Below are positions 8,526 to 16,681 of a stretch of DNA of 64,000 nucleotides, in pieces. This stretch comes from Pseudomonas putida (lineage in GTDB: Bacteria > Pseudomonadota > Gammaproteobacteria > Pseudomonadales > Pseudomonadaceae): assembly GCF_028682635.1 (NCBI RefSeq), contig NZ_JANHLK010000018.1, forward strand, positions 1-64,000. Direction: 5' to 3'. How positions within the stretch are numbered: the stretch's first letter is position 1; each line of letters starts with the position of its first letter. A program made the position numbers and the translations under genes. The notes beneath the pieces were generated by a model. That model searched no databases. It saw only the letters and a program-made list of their open reading frames with translations, and was not told the DNA's origin.

Positions 8526-9881
8526 TTATTTGGAAAGAATGGCGGTAGCGCGAGTGTCGATCTCGTCGTCTTTGGCGACAGCGTTCAGGTCGATGCCGCG
8601 GGTTTCCGGGCCGATGACGATCATGGCCAGCGAGATCAGGTTAATCACCGCACACAGCGTCACCAGAGGCCATGGCGAGTTGTTCGACTGGCTCATCAGA
8701 TAGACCGCGATCATTGGCATAGGGCCGCCGATCACCAGGTTGGCGCCGGTGTAGGCCAGAGCCGAGCCGGAGTAGCGCACCTGGGTCGGGAAGGCTTCGG
8801 CGAAGGCCACCGGCTGGATGCCGCTCTGGAACTGGGTGAAGCCCAGGAACAGCCCCATGATTGCCATGATGGCGGGAACGTTCAGTGTGTTGAGGATCGG
8901 GAAGTACACGAACAGGATCAGCAAGGTCATGCACGAACCAAATGCCAACGCCTTTTTACGGCCCCAGCGATCGGACAGATAACCACCGGCCAGCGCACCG
9001 AAAATCGCACACATGTTAGCCACCATCAGCGACATGAAGCCTGTCGACTGGCTGAAGCCCAGGTGCTTGGTCAGGTAGCTGAGGGAGAAAATCACGATCA
9101 GGTAGAACAGTGCAGCGGGCGAGCAGAAGAAAAACATCAGGCGCAGGATGGTTTTGTAATGGCTGCCCAGTGCGGATTTGAGCGGGCTCTTTTCCTGTTT
9201 GACCGGGGTCTTTTTCAACGCGACGAAGGCCGGGGTTTCATCGACTTTCAGGCGGATGAAGATCGCGACCACCACCAGTACGAAGCTCATGAGGAAGGGG
9301 ATTCGCCAGCCAAAGCTTTCGAACTGCTCGCTTGAAAGCGTCGCCGCCAGGCCCATCAACACGCCGTTGGCCAATATCTGACTGAGCGGTGAGCACAGGC
9401 CGAGCATGCCGGAATAGCGGCCGCGGCGATCGGGGGTGGCGTGTTCCAGCGCCATCAGTTGCGCACCGGTGGACTCCCCACCCAGCGCGAAGCCCTGGAT
9501 AATCCGCAGCAACACCAGCAGGATCGGCGCCCAGATGCCAACCTGACCGTAGGTGGGCAACAGGCCCATCAATACCGACGCCAGGCCCATCATGCTCACG
9601 GTGGCCAACATCAGGTTGCGCCGGCCCAGTTTGTCACCGAGGTAGCCGCAGGTAATGGCGCCCAATGGCCGAGCGGCCAGGCCGACACCGAAGGTTGCCA
9701 GCGACGCGAGCAGGCCGGCTGTCGGCTCCATGGCCGGGAAAAACAGCTTGGGCAGGATCGTCGCCGACACCGCGCCGTATAGCGTGAAGTCAAACCATTC
9801 CAGGGCGGTGCCGATCGTTGCGGCGGTCACCGCTTTGCGAGGCATGCGCGAATCATGAGTCTCTTGATGGGGTGTGCTCAT
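8526..9881 (-). CDS. MFS metabolite:H+ symporter, shikimate/quinate type
   Basis: A protein of about 451 residues of the MHS family: it begins with the characteristic ATIGTALEWFDFTLYG (helix 1), has GYLGDKLGRRN in loop 2-3, GGESTGAQLMALEH in helix 5, and SDRWGRKKAL at the domain repeat. ShiA-type shikimate transporters belong here, and the adjacent aroQ and pcaHG genes support such a substrate. The ATG at 9881 is chosen; 9896 is an alternative, and the open frame to 10004 runs into the promoter region. It is divergent from the LysR gene at 10040. Confidence 0.85.
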   Translation of the reverse strand: MSTPHQETHDSRMPRKAVTAATIGTALEWFDFTLYGAVSATILPKLFFPAMEPTAGLLASLATFGVGLAARPLGAITCGYLGDKLGRRNLMLATVSMMGLASVLMGLLPTYGQVGIWAPILLVLLRIIQGFALGGESTGAQLMALEHATPDRRGRYSGMLGLCSPLSQILANGVLMGLAATLSSEQFESFGWRIPFLMSFVLVVVAIFIRLKVDETPAFVALKKTPVKQEKSPLKSALGSHYKTILRLMFFFCSPAALFYLIVIFSLSYLTKHLGFSQSTGFMSLMVANMCAIFGALAGGYLSDRWGRKKALAFGSCMTLLILFVYFPILNTLNVPAIMAIMGLFLGFTQFQSGIQPVAFAEAFPTQVRYSGSALAYTGANLVIGGPMPMIAVYLMSQSNNSPWPLVTLCAVINLISLAMIVIGPETRGIDLNAVAKDDEIDTRATAILSK

Positions 9882-9991
9882 AAAGGTGCTCGTCATTGTT
9901 TTTATGGTGTCGGGATACCCATACGATTTCGATGCGGCTGCAAGGAATCGTCGAAGTGAGTAGACGTTAGCGCATCCCGCTTGCAAAATAA

Positions 9992-10009
9992 TTATCGAAA
10001 TCACGATAA
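9992..10009. promoter_or_regulatory. candidate LysR-type operator
   Basis: TTATCG-N6-CGATAA is a perfect 6-bp-arm inverted repeat containing the T-N11-A pattern of LysR recognition sites. It sits in the divergent interval, 31 bases before the LysR gene and about 110 bases before the transporter start, where an autoregulated LysR activator would bind. Confidence 0.45.
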
Positions 10010-10039
10010 ATAGATAAGTCAGCCTTATGGGTAGCGATT

Positions 10040-10924
10040 ATGGAACTGCGTCACCTGAAAGCCTTTGTGATCGCCGCCGACCTGCAGCACTTCAGCCGCG
10101 CGGCTGAACAACTGGGTATCGCGCAACCGGCCCTGAGCCAATTGATGCGCACGCTTGAGGCGGAGTTGGGGTTGGCATTGTTCCGGCGGGAAAACCGCGG
10201 CGTGGCGTTGACCGCTGCCGGCGAGGCGTTCCTGCCCCATGCCCGGCAGTCCATCGAGGCCAGCGAGCTGGCAATTGCCGCCGCCCGGCGTGCCCGGCGC
10301 GGTGAAGTCGGCGAAATCAATATCGGTTATCACTCGGCCCTGTTCGAGGCCAATTTGCCGCAATTGCTGCGCCATTACTTCAGCACGTTTCCCGAAGTCA
10401 AAGTGTCCCTGGTGGACGCCGGTATTCGCGCGCAGTTCGACATGTTGCTCGACCACAAGCTTGACCTGGCCTTTGCCAGGGTGTTCAAGGATCACCTGCC
10501 GGACCGGCTGCGCACCCATCACTTCAGCCAATCCAGGCTCGTCCTGCTGATCCCGGACAACCATGAACTGGCGGACAGTTTTACCGGTGAACTGGCGACA
10601 CTGCGGCATGAGAAGTTCGTGTTCTTGCAGGACAGCGCCGGCATTGGCCTGACCTCCCACACGCTCCAGGCCTGCCGGCAAAACCAGCTGCACCCCGAGA
10701 ACATCATGCATGTGCCATCGCTGATGAGCATTCCCGGGCTGGTGGCCGCGGGTATCGGCCTGAGCATCGTGCCCGAAACGATGACCCGGCTGACCATGCC
10801 CGGCATACGGATCGTGCCCCTGGCGCAACCGGAAATGGTCAGTGAACTGTCGCTGATTTCACGGATTGATGAACGATCGAGCGCGGTTTTGCATTTTATC
10901 GAAGAGGCCCATGGGTGGGGGTGA
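10040..10924 (+). CDS. LysR-family regulator of the aroQ/transporter operon
   Basis: A 294-residue LysR protein: winged-helix DNA-binding region at residues 1-60 (MELRHLKAFVIAADLQHFSRAAEQL then QPALSQLMRTLEAELG), followed by a periplasmic-binding-like effector domain. It is divergent from the shikimate-type transporter gene and is the probable activator of transporter-aroQ-porin, with an intermediate of quinate/shikimate breakdown as the likely inducer. The 3' end is convergent with pcaG, 36 bases away. Confidence 0.85.
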   Translation: MELRHLKAFVIAADLQHFSRAAEQLGIAQPALSQLMRTLEAELGLALFRRENRGVALTAAGEAFLPHARQSIEASELAIAAARRARRGEVGEINIGYHSALFEANLPQLLRHYFSTFPEVKVSLVDAGIRAQFDMLLDHKLDLAFARVFKDHLPDRLRTHHFSQSRLVLLIPDNHELADSFTGELATLRHEKFVFLQDSAGIGLTSHTLQACRQNQLHPENIMHVPSLMSIPGLVAAGIGLSIVPETMTRLTMPGIRIVPLAQPEMVSELSLISRIDERSSAVLHFIEEAHGWG

Positions 10925-10960
10925 CCTTTCCCATGGGGCGGTGTTCACTGTCATGCGTCG

Positions 10961-11563
10961 TCAGAAGTCGAAGAACACGGTTTCCGCTTCGCCTTGGACA
11001 TGGATATCGAAGCGGTACGCCAGCTGGCCATCGACCGTGCAGCGCCGGGCGATCAGGGATTCGCGCCGATGGGGTTGTTCGATCAGGTTCAGCACGGGAT
11101 CCACGGCATTCGCCTCGGGTTCGTCGTCGAAGTACAGTCGGGTCTGCAAGTGAATGTTGATGCCCCGGGCAAACAGCGCCACGTTGACATGCGCAGCCAT
11201 GGCCACGCCCGAGGCGTTTTTCACCACGCCAGGCTTCACGGTCTTGATCGTCCATTCACCGACATCGGTCGTTGCGGTGCGGCCAAAACAATTGAAGGGT
11301 TTTTCCAGGTCGAAAGCGCTGTCGTAGACGCCTTCGTGATTGGCCTGCCAGCACTCCAGGAAGGCGTCGCGAATCAGGTGGCCATTGCCGTCATACACGT
11401 GGCCCAGCAATAAAATGTGCTCACCTGGCGCGCCGGGTCTGGCCATTTCATTCCAGATTTCCTGCTCACGCGGCGCGTTGCCGGCAGCTTCCAGCGCCAG
11501 GCCGATATGGACATAGGGGCCGGCGGTTTGCGACGGGGTTTCAGGCAGCAGTTGAACGGGCAT
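10961..11563 (-). CDS. pcaG: protocatechuate 3,4-dioxygenase alpha subunit
   Basis: A 200-residue intradiol dioxygenase alpha chain, with the family start LLPETPSQTAGPYVHIGL, then HILLLGHVYDGNGHLIRDAFLECWQANHEG (residues about 49-77) and AHVNVALFARGINIHLQTRLYFDD. As expected for the alpha chain, the four iron ligands of the beta chain are not all present. With PcaH it forms the (alpha-beta)n enzyme that opens protocatechuate to 3-carboxy-cis,cis-muconate. It starts 12 bases after the pcaH stop, so the two are translated from one message. Confidence 0.94.
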   Translation of the reverse strand: MPVQLLPETPSQTAGPYVHIGLALEAAGNAPREQEIWNEMARPGAPGEHILLLGHVYDGNGHLIRDAFLECWQANHEGVYDSAFDLEKPFNCFGRTATTDVGEWTIKTVKPGVVKNASGVAMAAHVNVALFARGINIHLQTRLYFDDEPEANAVDPVLNLIEQPHRRESLIARRCTVDGQLAYRFDIHVQGEAETVFFDF

Positions 11564-11575
11564 GTGCAGGCCTCC

Positions 11576-12295
11576 TCAGCAGTTTTCGAAGTGGGTCTTG
11601 CGCTGACCGCGCAGGACGATATCAAAACGATAAGCCAGGCAATCCATGGGATTGGCCATGCCCATGTCCAGCCGGGCGATCAGACTCTGCACCGCGTCCT
11701 GATTGGCGATCGACTTGACGATCGGGCACATGGGGATCAGCGGATCACCTTCGAAATACAGCTGGGTAATCAGGCGCGTGGCAATCGACGGGCCACTGAT
11801 GGAGACATGGATATGCGCAGGGCGCCAGTCGTTGGGGCCGTTGCGCCATGGGTAGGGGCCGGGTTTGACGGTGCGGAAGCTGTAGTTGCCATCGCGGTCG
11901 GTCAACGCTCGGCCAACGCCGCCGAAGTTCGGGTCAAGCGGGGCCAGGTAGCTGTCTTTCTTGTGCCGGTAACGACCACCGGCATTGGCCTGCCACATCT
12001 CTACCAGGGTGTGGGGAATCGGCTTGCCGTACTGATCGCAAACCCGGCCCGCCAGGATGATGCGTTCGCCGATGGGCAGGCCGCCATGATTGAAATTCAA
12101 CAGCAGATCGTTATCGTGCCGGCCCATTTGCAGATGGGAAAAATCCGGGCCGCTGGTTTCGGATAAGGATTGCGGGATGCTCACCAGTGCCTGGCGGGGA
12201 GAGCGCAGGATCGAAGTCTTGTAGTCAGGCGTCAGGGCCTTGGGATGCCAATTACGGTCACGAATGACGAAGCGGCTGTCGTGCGCATCAGACAT
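11576..12295 (-). CDS. pcaH: protocatechuate 3,4-dioxygenase beta subunit
   Basis: A 239-residue catalytic subunit with all four non-haem ferric ligands visible: Tyr in GRYRHKKD, Tyr in GPYPWRN, and two His in RPAHIHVS. The intradiol signature LAGRVCDQYGKPIPHTLVEMWQANAGGRY is split around residues 74-105. The ATG at 12295 follows AGGA with good spacing; the frame is open further to 12541 but that part overlaps the promoter. It is the first gene of pcaHG. Other pca genes (CDBKIJF) are not nearby, the usual scattered arrangement in Pseudomonas. Confidence 0.95.
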   Translation of the reverse strand: MSDAHDSRFVIRDRNWHPKALTPDYKTSILRSPRQALVSIPQSLSETSGPDFSHLQMGRHDNDLLLNFNHGGLPIGERIILAGRVCDQYGKPIPHTLVEMWQANAGGRYRHKKDSYLAPLDPNFGGVGRALTDRDGNYSFRTVKPGPYPWRNGPNDWRPAHIHVSISGPSIATRLITQLYFEGDPLIPMCPIVKSIANQDAVQSLIARLDMGMANPMDCLAYRFDIVLRGQRKTHFENC

Positions 12296-12404
12296 GTCGT
12301 TTTTTCCTGTTGTTATGGGTGGACAGAAGCCGGTACTGCGTTGGCAGCGTTCCCAGTTTCCGCTTGTACAACCCATCGCAAAATTGAAAAAATCGACCTT
12401 ATGC

Positions 12405-12420
12405 ATATCCAGATGGTTAT
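12405..12420 (-). promoter_or_regulatory. candidate PcaQ-binding site before pcaH
   Basis: On the minus strand the sequence reads ATAACC-ATCT-GGATAT. This fits the ATAACC-N4-GGTTAA box described for PcaQ of alpha-proteobacteria, with one perfect half-site. It lies 110 bases upstream of the pcaH start, overlapping the last codons of the pcaQ-like gene. A longer mirror (ATATCC at 12405 and GGATAT at 12421) surrounds it. Confidence 0.5.
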
Positions 12421-13346
12421 GGATATTTGCCCTCACGATAGTCCTGCCCGACCTCGCGCAGTGCCTCCACACACCACTGCGCCGCTGGCGCCAGTGCCAA
12501 TGCGGGATTGGTGCAGAACCCCACGGAACCACCAGGCTCACGCATCCCCAGGTCCAGCTCCACCAGCTCGCCTTGCCTCAAGTCCTGCCTGACAGCGTCC
12601 AAAGGCGCGACCCAGATGGCCTGGCTGCTTTGTACGTAGCGCCGACTCAGGGCCACCGACAGGGTTTCCAGGCGTTGGCGTGATGGGGTTATCCCGTGTT
12701 GCACAAACAGGCTGTCGGCGAATTTGCGGATCGTCGTTCCCGCCGACGGCAGTACCAACGGATAGTCCTCGAGATTTTTCTGCCCCGGCAGATCGGTGAG
12801 CACCGGATGGCCGCTACGCACCACCAAGGTCATGGATTCGCTGTAGAGGTGCTCGAACGCCAGCCCGAGAATCAGTGGGCTATCGGTCATCCTGCCCACT
12901 ACAAGGTCCAGCTCACCGACACGCAACCGCGACAGCAGGTAGGCACTTGGGCCGGTCACGACACTGACCACCAACGCCGGGTGGCGCTCGTGCAGACGGC
13001 ACACCACTTCAGGCACCAACAGGCTTTCGACGGTGGACAGCACACCAAGCTGCACGCTGATGGGCTCATGCACACCAGAGCGCAAACTGTTGACCCCGTC
13101 ACGCAACGATTGCACGCTCGGCCCTGCGTAGCGCAAAAAGGCCACACCGGCCTCGGTCAACGTCGAGCCCTTTTTACCCCGTTCAAACAGCGTGGCATCC
13201 AACAGGTTTTCAAGCTCCTTCAGGGTCTTGGAAAGCGCCGGCTGGCTGATTGCCAACTTGTCGCAGGCACGCGCCAGGCTGCCCTGGCGCGCCACCTCGA
13301 GAAAACACAGCAGATGACGGAATTTGATACGGGTATCGATGTTCAA
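12417..13346 (-). CDS. pcaQ: LysR-family regulator PcaQ
   Basis: A 309-residue LysR protein whose start (NIDTRIKFRHLLCFLEVARQ) and whole length match PcaQ, the activator of protocatechuate genes that responds to carboxymuconate-type intermediates. HTH residues run to about 65 (QPALSKTLKELENLLDATLFER); the rest is the effector-binding domain. The first codon is TTG, with GCAGAGA upstream; no ATG or GTG is available in the conserved N-terminus. It lies upstream of pcaHG on the same strand and ends 122 bases before pcaH, where a PcaQ-type box is seen. Confidence 0.85.
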   Translation of the reverse strand: MNIDTRIKFRHLLCFLEVARQGSLARACDKLAISQPALSKTLKELENLLDATLFERGKKGSTLTEAGVAFLRYAGPSVQSLRDGVNSLRSGVHEPISVQLGVLSTVESLLVPEVVCRLHERHPALVVSVVTGPSAYLLSRLRVGELDLVVGRMTDSPLILGLAFEHLYSESMTLVVRSGHPVLTDLPGQKNLEDYPLVLPSAGTTIRKFADSLFVQHGITPSRQRLETLSVALSRRYVQSSQAIWVAPLDAVRQDLRQGELVELDLGMREPGGSVGFCTNPALALAPAAQWCVEALREVGQDYREGKYP

Positions 13347-13468
13347 TCGGTTCTCTGCCTTTGTGGTTTGGCCTCTATTATTGTTGGATTAGCAGCGTTT
13401 GTGTGGGTTGTCACCCGACCCATTACGCAATTCAGGCGTATATTGGTGGTGTCGACCCAGACATTCGA

Positions 13469-13485
13469 GACGATAGTCAATCGTC
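13469..13485. promoter_or_regulatory. inverted repeat in the pcaQ/usp intergenic region
   Basis: GACGAT-AGTCA-ATCGTC is a perfect 6-bp-arm inverted repeat in the 200-base divergent interval between pcaQ and the universal stress gene, about 60 bases before the latter. It could be an operator or a short hairpin. No ANR/FNR-type TTGAT-N4-ATCAA box was found here. Confidence 0.3.
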
Positions 13486-13546
13486 GGTGGTGTGACACGC
13501 GATCGCGCAGGGGGGCCAGATTTCCCGGAGCGTTTGGAGGTGTTAC

Positions 13547-14449
13547 GTGAGCCAGTATCAACGACTCTTACTGATAGCCGGTCCAGCCATGCGCCACACC
13601 CCGGCGTTGGAGCGAGCTGTCGCCATTGCCGAAGCCACAGGCGCGGCCCTGCATATCACGGTGTTTATCGAAGACTCCAACCTCCTGGGCTTGAGGAGCG
13701 CGGGTGCACGTTTTCGTGAAGCCTGCCAGCAAGAGAACGAAATATGGTTGAAGGATGAGGCCGATCTATTCCGCGAGCGCGGGGTCAAGGTGAGTACCGA
13801 AGTGCTTGTTACGCGAACCGCGCTGCAAGAAATACTTCTGCACGTGGCAGAAATGCAGCCGGATCTGCTTATCAAGGACGTGCAGCACGAGTCAGCGCTC
13901 AAGCGCGTTTTCATTACGCCTCTGGATTGGCACCTGTTGCGTGAATGTCCGGTGGCTGTGCATCTGGTCAGCGAAGTCAGGTGTCCACTTCCGCGGGTGG
14001 TAGTGGCGGCGGTCGATCCATCACAACCCGAGACTCAGATCACTGGCATCAACGAACGCATCATCCAGGCGGCAAACGGATTGGCGATGCAATGCAGTGC
14101 GCAACTGCATCTTTTGCATGCCTACGATCCATCGTCGACCCATATATCCGACGCAGGCGCCGGTGCCGTGACGATGCCCGGTTTCAGCAGCGAAGTGCGC
14201 AAGTCACTGCAAAAGAAATTTATCGCATTGGCCGACCACTACGGTGTGCCCACTGAGCGGCAACACTTCGTTGAAGGTCCACCAGGCAAGGCGCTGGCCG
14301 ACTTTGCAGCGCATCACCGGGCCGATGTGATCGTCATGGGAAATGCCCACCGCAAGGGGCTGGGTAAATGGGTGGGCAGTACGACGGAGCATGTGCTGTA
14401 TCAAGTGCCCTGTAACATTTTCGCCGTTACCGGGTCTGCGGATGAGTGA
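13547..14449 (+). CDS. tandem universal stress protein (UspE-like)
   Basis: A 300-residue protein of two fused Usp domains. The second (residues about 150-297) has the ATP-binding signature VIVMGNAHRKGLGKWVGSTTEHVL (G-2x-G-9x-G-S/T). The first (1-145) has the degenerate form LLIKDVQHESALKRVF, typical of UspE tandem proteins. The GTG start at 13547 follows GGAGGTG at ideal spacing. Such proteins help survival under oxygen limitation and starvation. It stands alone, followed by a terminator. Confidence 0.88.
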   Translation: MSQYQRLLLIAGPAMRHTPALERAVAIAEATGAALHITVFIEDSNLLGLRSAGARFREACQQENEIWLKDEADLFRERGVKVSTEVLVTRTALQEILLHVAEMQPDLLIKDVQHESALKRVFITPLDWHLLRECPVAVHLVSEVRCPLPRVVVAAVDPSQPETQITGINERIIQAANGLAMQCSAQLHLLHAYDPSSTHISDAGAGAVTMPGFSSEVRKSLQKKFIALADHYGVPTERQHFVEGPPGKALADFAAHHRADVIVMGNAHRKGLGKWVGSTTEHVLYQVPCNIFAVTGSADE

Positions 14450-14480
14450 ATGGATTCGCTATGAAATGACTCGCAAAGAG

Positions 14481-14507
14481 CGCCTCAGCGACTGGGGCGG
14501 GATTTTT
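14481..14507 (+). terminator. rho-independent terminator after the universal stress gene
   Basis: CGCCTCAG-CGA-CTGGGGCG forms an 8-bp stem (one G-U pair) with a 3-base loop, followed closely by GGATTTTT, 31 bases after the Usp stop. Confidence 0.5.
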
Positions 14508-14640
14508 CGTGGGCTATTCTGCTCGCTGTGCAATTCACAGCTTGTAGCCTATCTGCCGCAACAGGTTCTTGCGCCACAGGATGTCTTCGTCGCCCTCAAT
14601 GTCAGTGGCACAGAAACCATCCACCACGCCAGGTCACCGT

Positions 14641-14678
14641 CAAAAAACAAGGACCTCGGTTCCAACCCAAGTCCTTGG
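14641..14678 (-). terminator. rho-independent terminator of the amidase gene
   Basis: Read on the minus strand, CAAGGAC...GTCCTTG encloses a second GGTT/AACC pairing and is followed at once by a run of six T. It lies 45 bases after the amidase stop at 14723, a textbook intrinsic terminator. Between this and the one at 14481 nothing else is seen. Confidence 0.75.
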
Positions 14679-14722
14679 TATTCATTTTGCGCGCGAATCA
14701 CTGAAATCCAGATTCATCTCGA

Positions 14723-16669
14723 CTATTTCTGCGATACCTGCAATTCGCGCACCGCCATTGCCCCCGTCCCAAGGGGTGAGTCCAGGGTATAAAGCTGCAC
14801 ACGCAGGCGTCCTGCCAACAACTCTTCGCGATCACTTGCCTTGAGAGTCAAGCTGTCGCTCGCCTGGGTCATATGCGGTTTGAGCAAGTTCCATATGATC
14901 GGCCCCGGCTTTTCGTCGAGGCTGCGCGCAAGCGTTACACCAATGACCTGATCGTGGGGAACGTCGCGGGTATGAGCGGTGTAAGCGAGTTTGCCGGTGA
15001 GCTTGTCATAATCGAAGTTCACCACGACAGAGGCACCCCGGCGGGTGAGGGGCGTGGCCCTGAACTTCAACGGCGAAGGGGCCTTTCCCGCTTCCAGCGG
15101 CGGGGTGGTGAAGGGCGGGTGACGTGGCTGGGTGTTGCGCTCCCAACCATAGGCCAGGTTCAGCAGTTCGGATTCGGCAAATTCGCTCCCCAGCAACTCC
15201 AGTCCCACCGGCACCTGATCGGCTGTCCAGCCCGCTGGCAGCGCGATAGCGGGTAGACCGGTGCTGGCGCTTAGCTGGCAGTTCGTGGCGCCGAACTGCG
15301 GTTCTCCGATCAGCGCAGGCTTGCGTTGAATGGTCGGGTAGGCCAGGGCACTCAAGTGCTGGTTACGCAATTGCAGGGTTATCAGGGCCCTTAGTGCCGC
15401 GCGTTTCTGCAGAACCTTGTTCAATGCTTCCCGGTCGCTGGCTTTTTCCAGGTCGACAGCGTCGCGAACCCGCAGGCCAGGATCGAGCAACAGATGATCC
15501 ATGCCCTGGGCAAGTATCTGGCGCAGGCTGTCGACGGGAGCGCCGGGATGCTTGGCGAGATAAGCGGCCAGGTCGTACTTGAATTCGTAGGGGATGATGC
15601 TGCTGTCACGCAGCAATTCGTCCAGCTCCGGGATCGAGACTTCAACCACGGTGGCGCCTTGGGTCTTGAGCTGCTCCAGCGCCTTGTCAATGACCTGAAC
15701 CACCTCCATGTCCTCGGGGGCGTTTCCAAATAGCTCGCGAATCACGCCTATTCTCGCGCCTTTCAAGCTATCGGCCTTGAGTGAGGTGAGATAGGAGGGG
15801 GGAATATGCCGATTGGCATCAGCAGTCGAAGGATCGCTGGCATCGCTGCCGACAGTGGCATCGAGCATGACTGCCAGGTCCGCAACACTGCGTGCCATGG
15901 GACCTGCTACGTCCTGGGTCGAGGACAGCGGCATCACTCCGCTACGGCTGGCAAGACCTCTGGTAGTGCGCAGTCCCACCAGATTCTGATAGGCCGCTGG
16001 AATTCGTATTGAGCCGCAGGTATCGCTGCCCATACCGGCGGCGGCGAAACTGGCGGCCACTGCTACGGCGGTGCCTCCGCTGGAGCCGCCCGGTGCGCGA
16101 GTCGGGTCGTAGGCGTTGCGGGTATAACCCGTCAAGGAAGAGACCGTGGTGACGCCGGCAGCCAGCTCGTGCATCGTCGTCTTACCAATGATGACCGCCC
16201 CCGCCGCGCGTAATCGCTGCACCTGGTAGGCATCGGCGGTGGGCTTTAGATTGGCGAGTGCGAGGGTGCCGCCAGACGTTGGCATGTCAGTGGTGTCGTA
16301 GTTGTCCTTGACCACGACGGGAATGCCGTGGAGCGGGCCGCGCGGCCCTCGCGTACGGCGTTCTTCGTCGAGGCGCTTGGCATCCTGCAGCGCGTTGGGA
16401 TTGAGACTGACGATGGCATTGAGCGCCGGCCCCTGCTGATCGTATGCCTTGATCCTTGCCAGGTATTGTTCCACCAGTTCGTGCGAGCTGATCGTGCCTG
16501 CGCTCATTGCCGCCTGCAACTCGCTGATCGAGGCCTCATATACAGAAGGTGCCGGACTCGCTGATGCCGCCTGGGTATTGGCTGCCAGGCCGAGGCAGGC
16601 AATAGCGCAGAGTGAACCCGATATTCGGCGTGGAAGTGAGAGTGCGTTTGTCATGTGAAGTGTTTTCAT
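14723..16669 (-). CDS. secreted amidase-signature hydrolase with C-terminal CHRD-like domain
   Basis: A 648-residue enzyme with a signal peptide (to about residue 35, AANTQAASA). The amidase-signature core has the complete Ser-cisSer-Lys triad: Lys121 (VVVKDNYD), Ser196 (APGGSSGGT) and Ser220 (DTCGSIRIPAA), spaced 75 and 24 as in FAAH-type enzymes. The core ends near residue 525. About 120 further residues (VVVNFDYDKLTGKLAYTAHT onward to GTGAMAVREL) are not part of ordinary amidases and resemble a CHRD domain. It hydrolyses an amide in the periplasm or outside. It precedes nothing downstream (terminator) and follows the deacylase operon-like run. Confidence 0.88.
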   Translation of the reverse strand: MKTLHMTNALSLPRRISGSLCAIACLGLAANTQAASASPAPSVYEASISELQAAMSAGTISSHELVEQYLARIKAYDQQGPALNAIVSLNPNALQDAKRLDEERRTRGPRGPLHGIPVVVKDNYDTTDMPTSGGTLALANLKPTADAYQVQRLRAAGAVIIGKTTMHELAAGVTTVSSLTGYTRNAYDPTRAPGGSSGGTAVAVAASFAAAGMGSDTCGSIRIPAAYQNLVGLRTTRGLASRSGVMPLSSTQDVAGPMARSVADLAVMLDATVGSDASDPSTADANRHIPPSYLTSLKADSLKGARIGVIRELFGNAPEDMEVVQVIDKALEQLKTQGATVVEVSIPELDELLRDSSIIPYEFKYDLAAYLAKHPGAPVDSLRQILAQGMDHLLLDPGLRVRDAVDLEKASDREALNKVLQKRAALRALITLQLRNQHLSALAYPTIQRKPALIGEPQFGATNCQLSASTGLPAIALPAGWTADQVPVGLELLGSEFAESELLNLAYGWERNTQPRHPPFTTPPLEAGKAPSPLKFRATPLTRRGASVVVNFDYDKLTGKLAYTAHTRDVPHDQVIGVTLARSLDEKPGPIIWNLLKPHMTQASDSLTLKASDREELLAGRLRVQLYTLDSPLGTGAMAVRELQVSQK

Positions 16670-16681
16670 GAGACTCAGCCC

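Noticed and set aside
8052..9335. 427-codon plus-strand frame
   Set aside because: Antisense to aroQ and the MHS transporter; His/Gln/Asp-rich composition typical of a shadow frame in GC-rich DNA.
14450..14722. Small ORFs between the Usp and amidase genes
   Set aside because: The interval holds two intrinsic terminators facing each other; the short frames have no start signal and no similarity.
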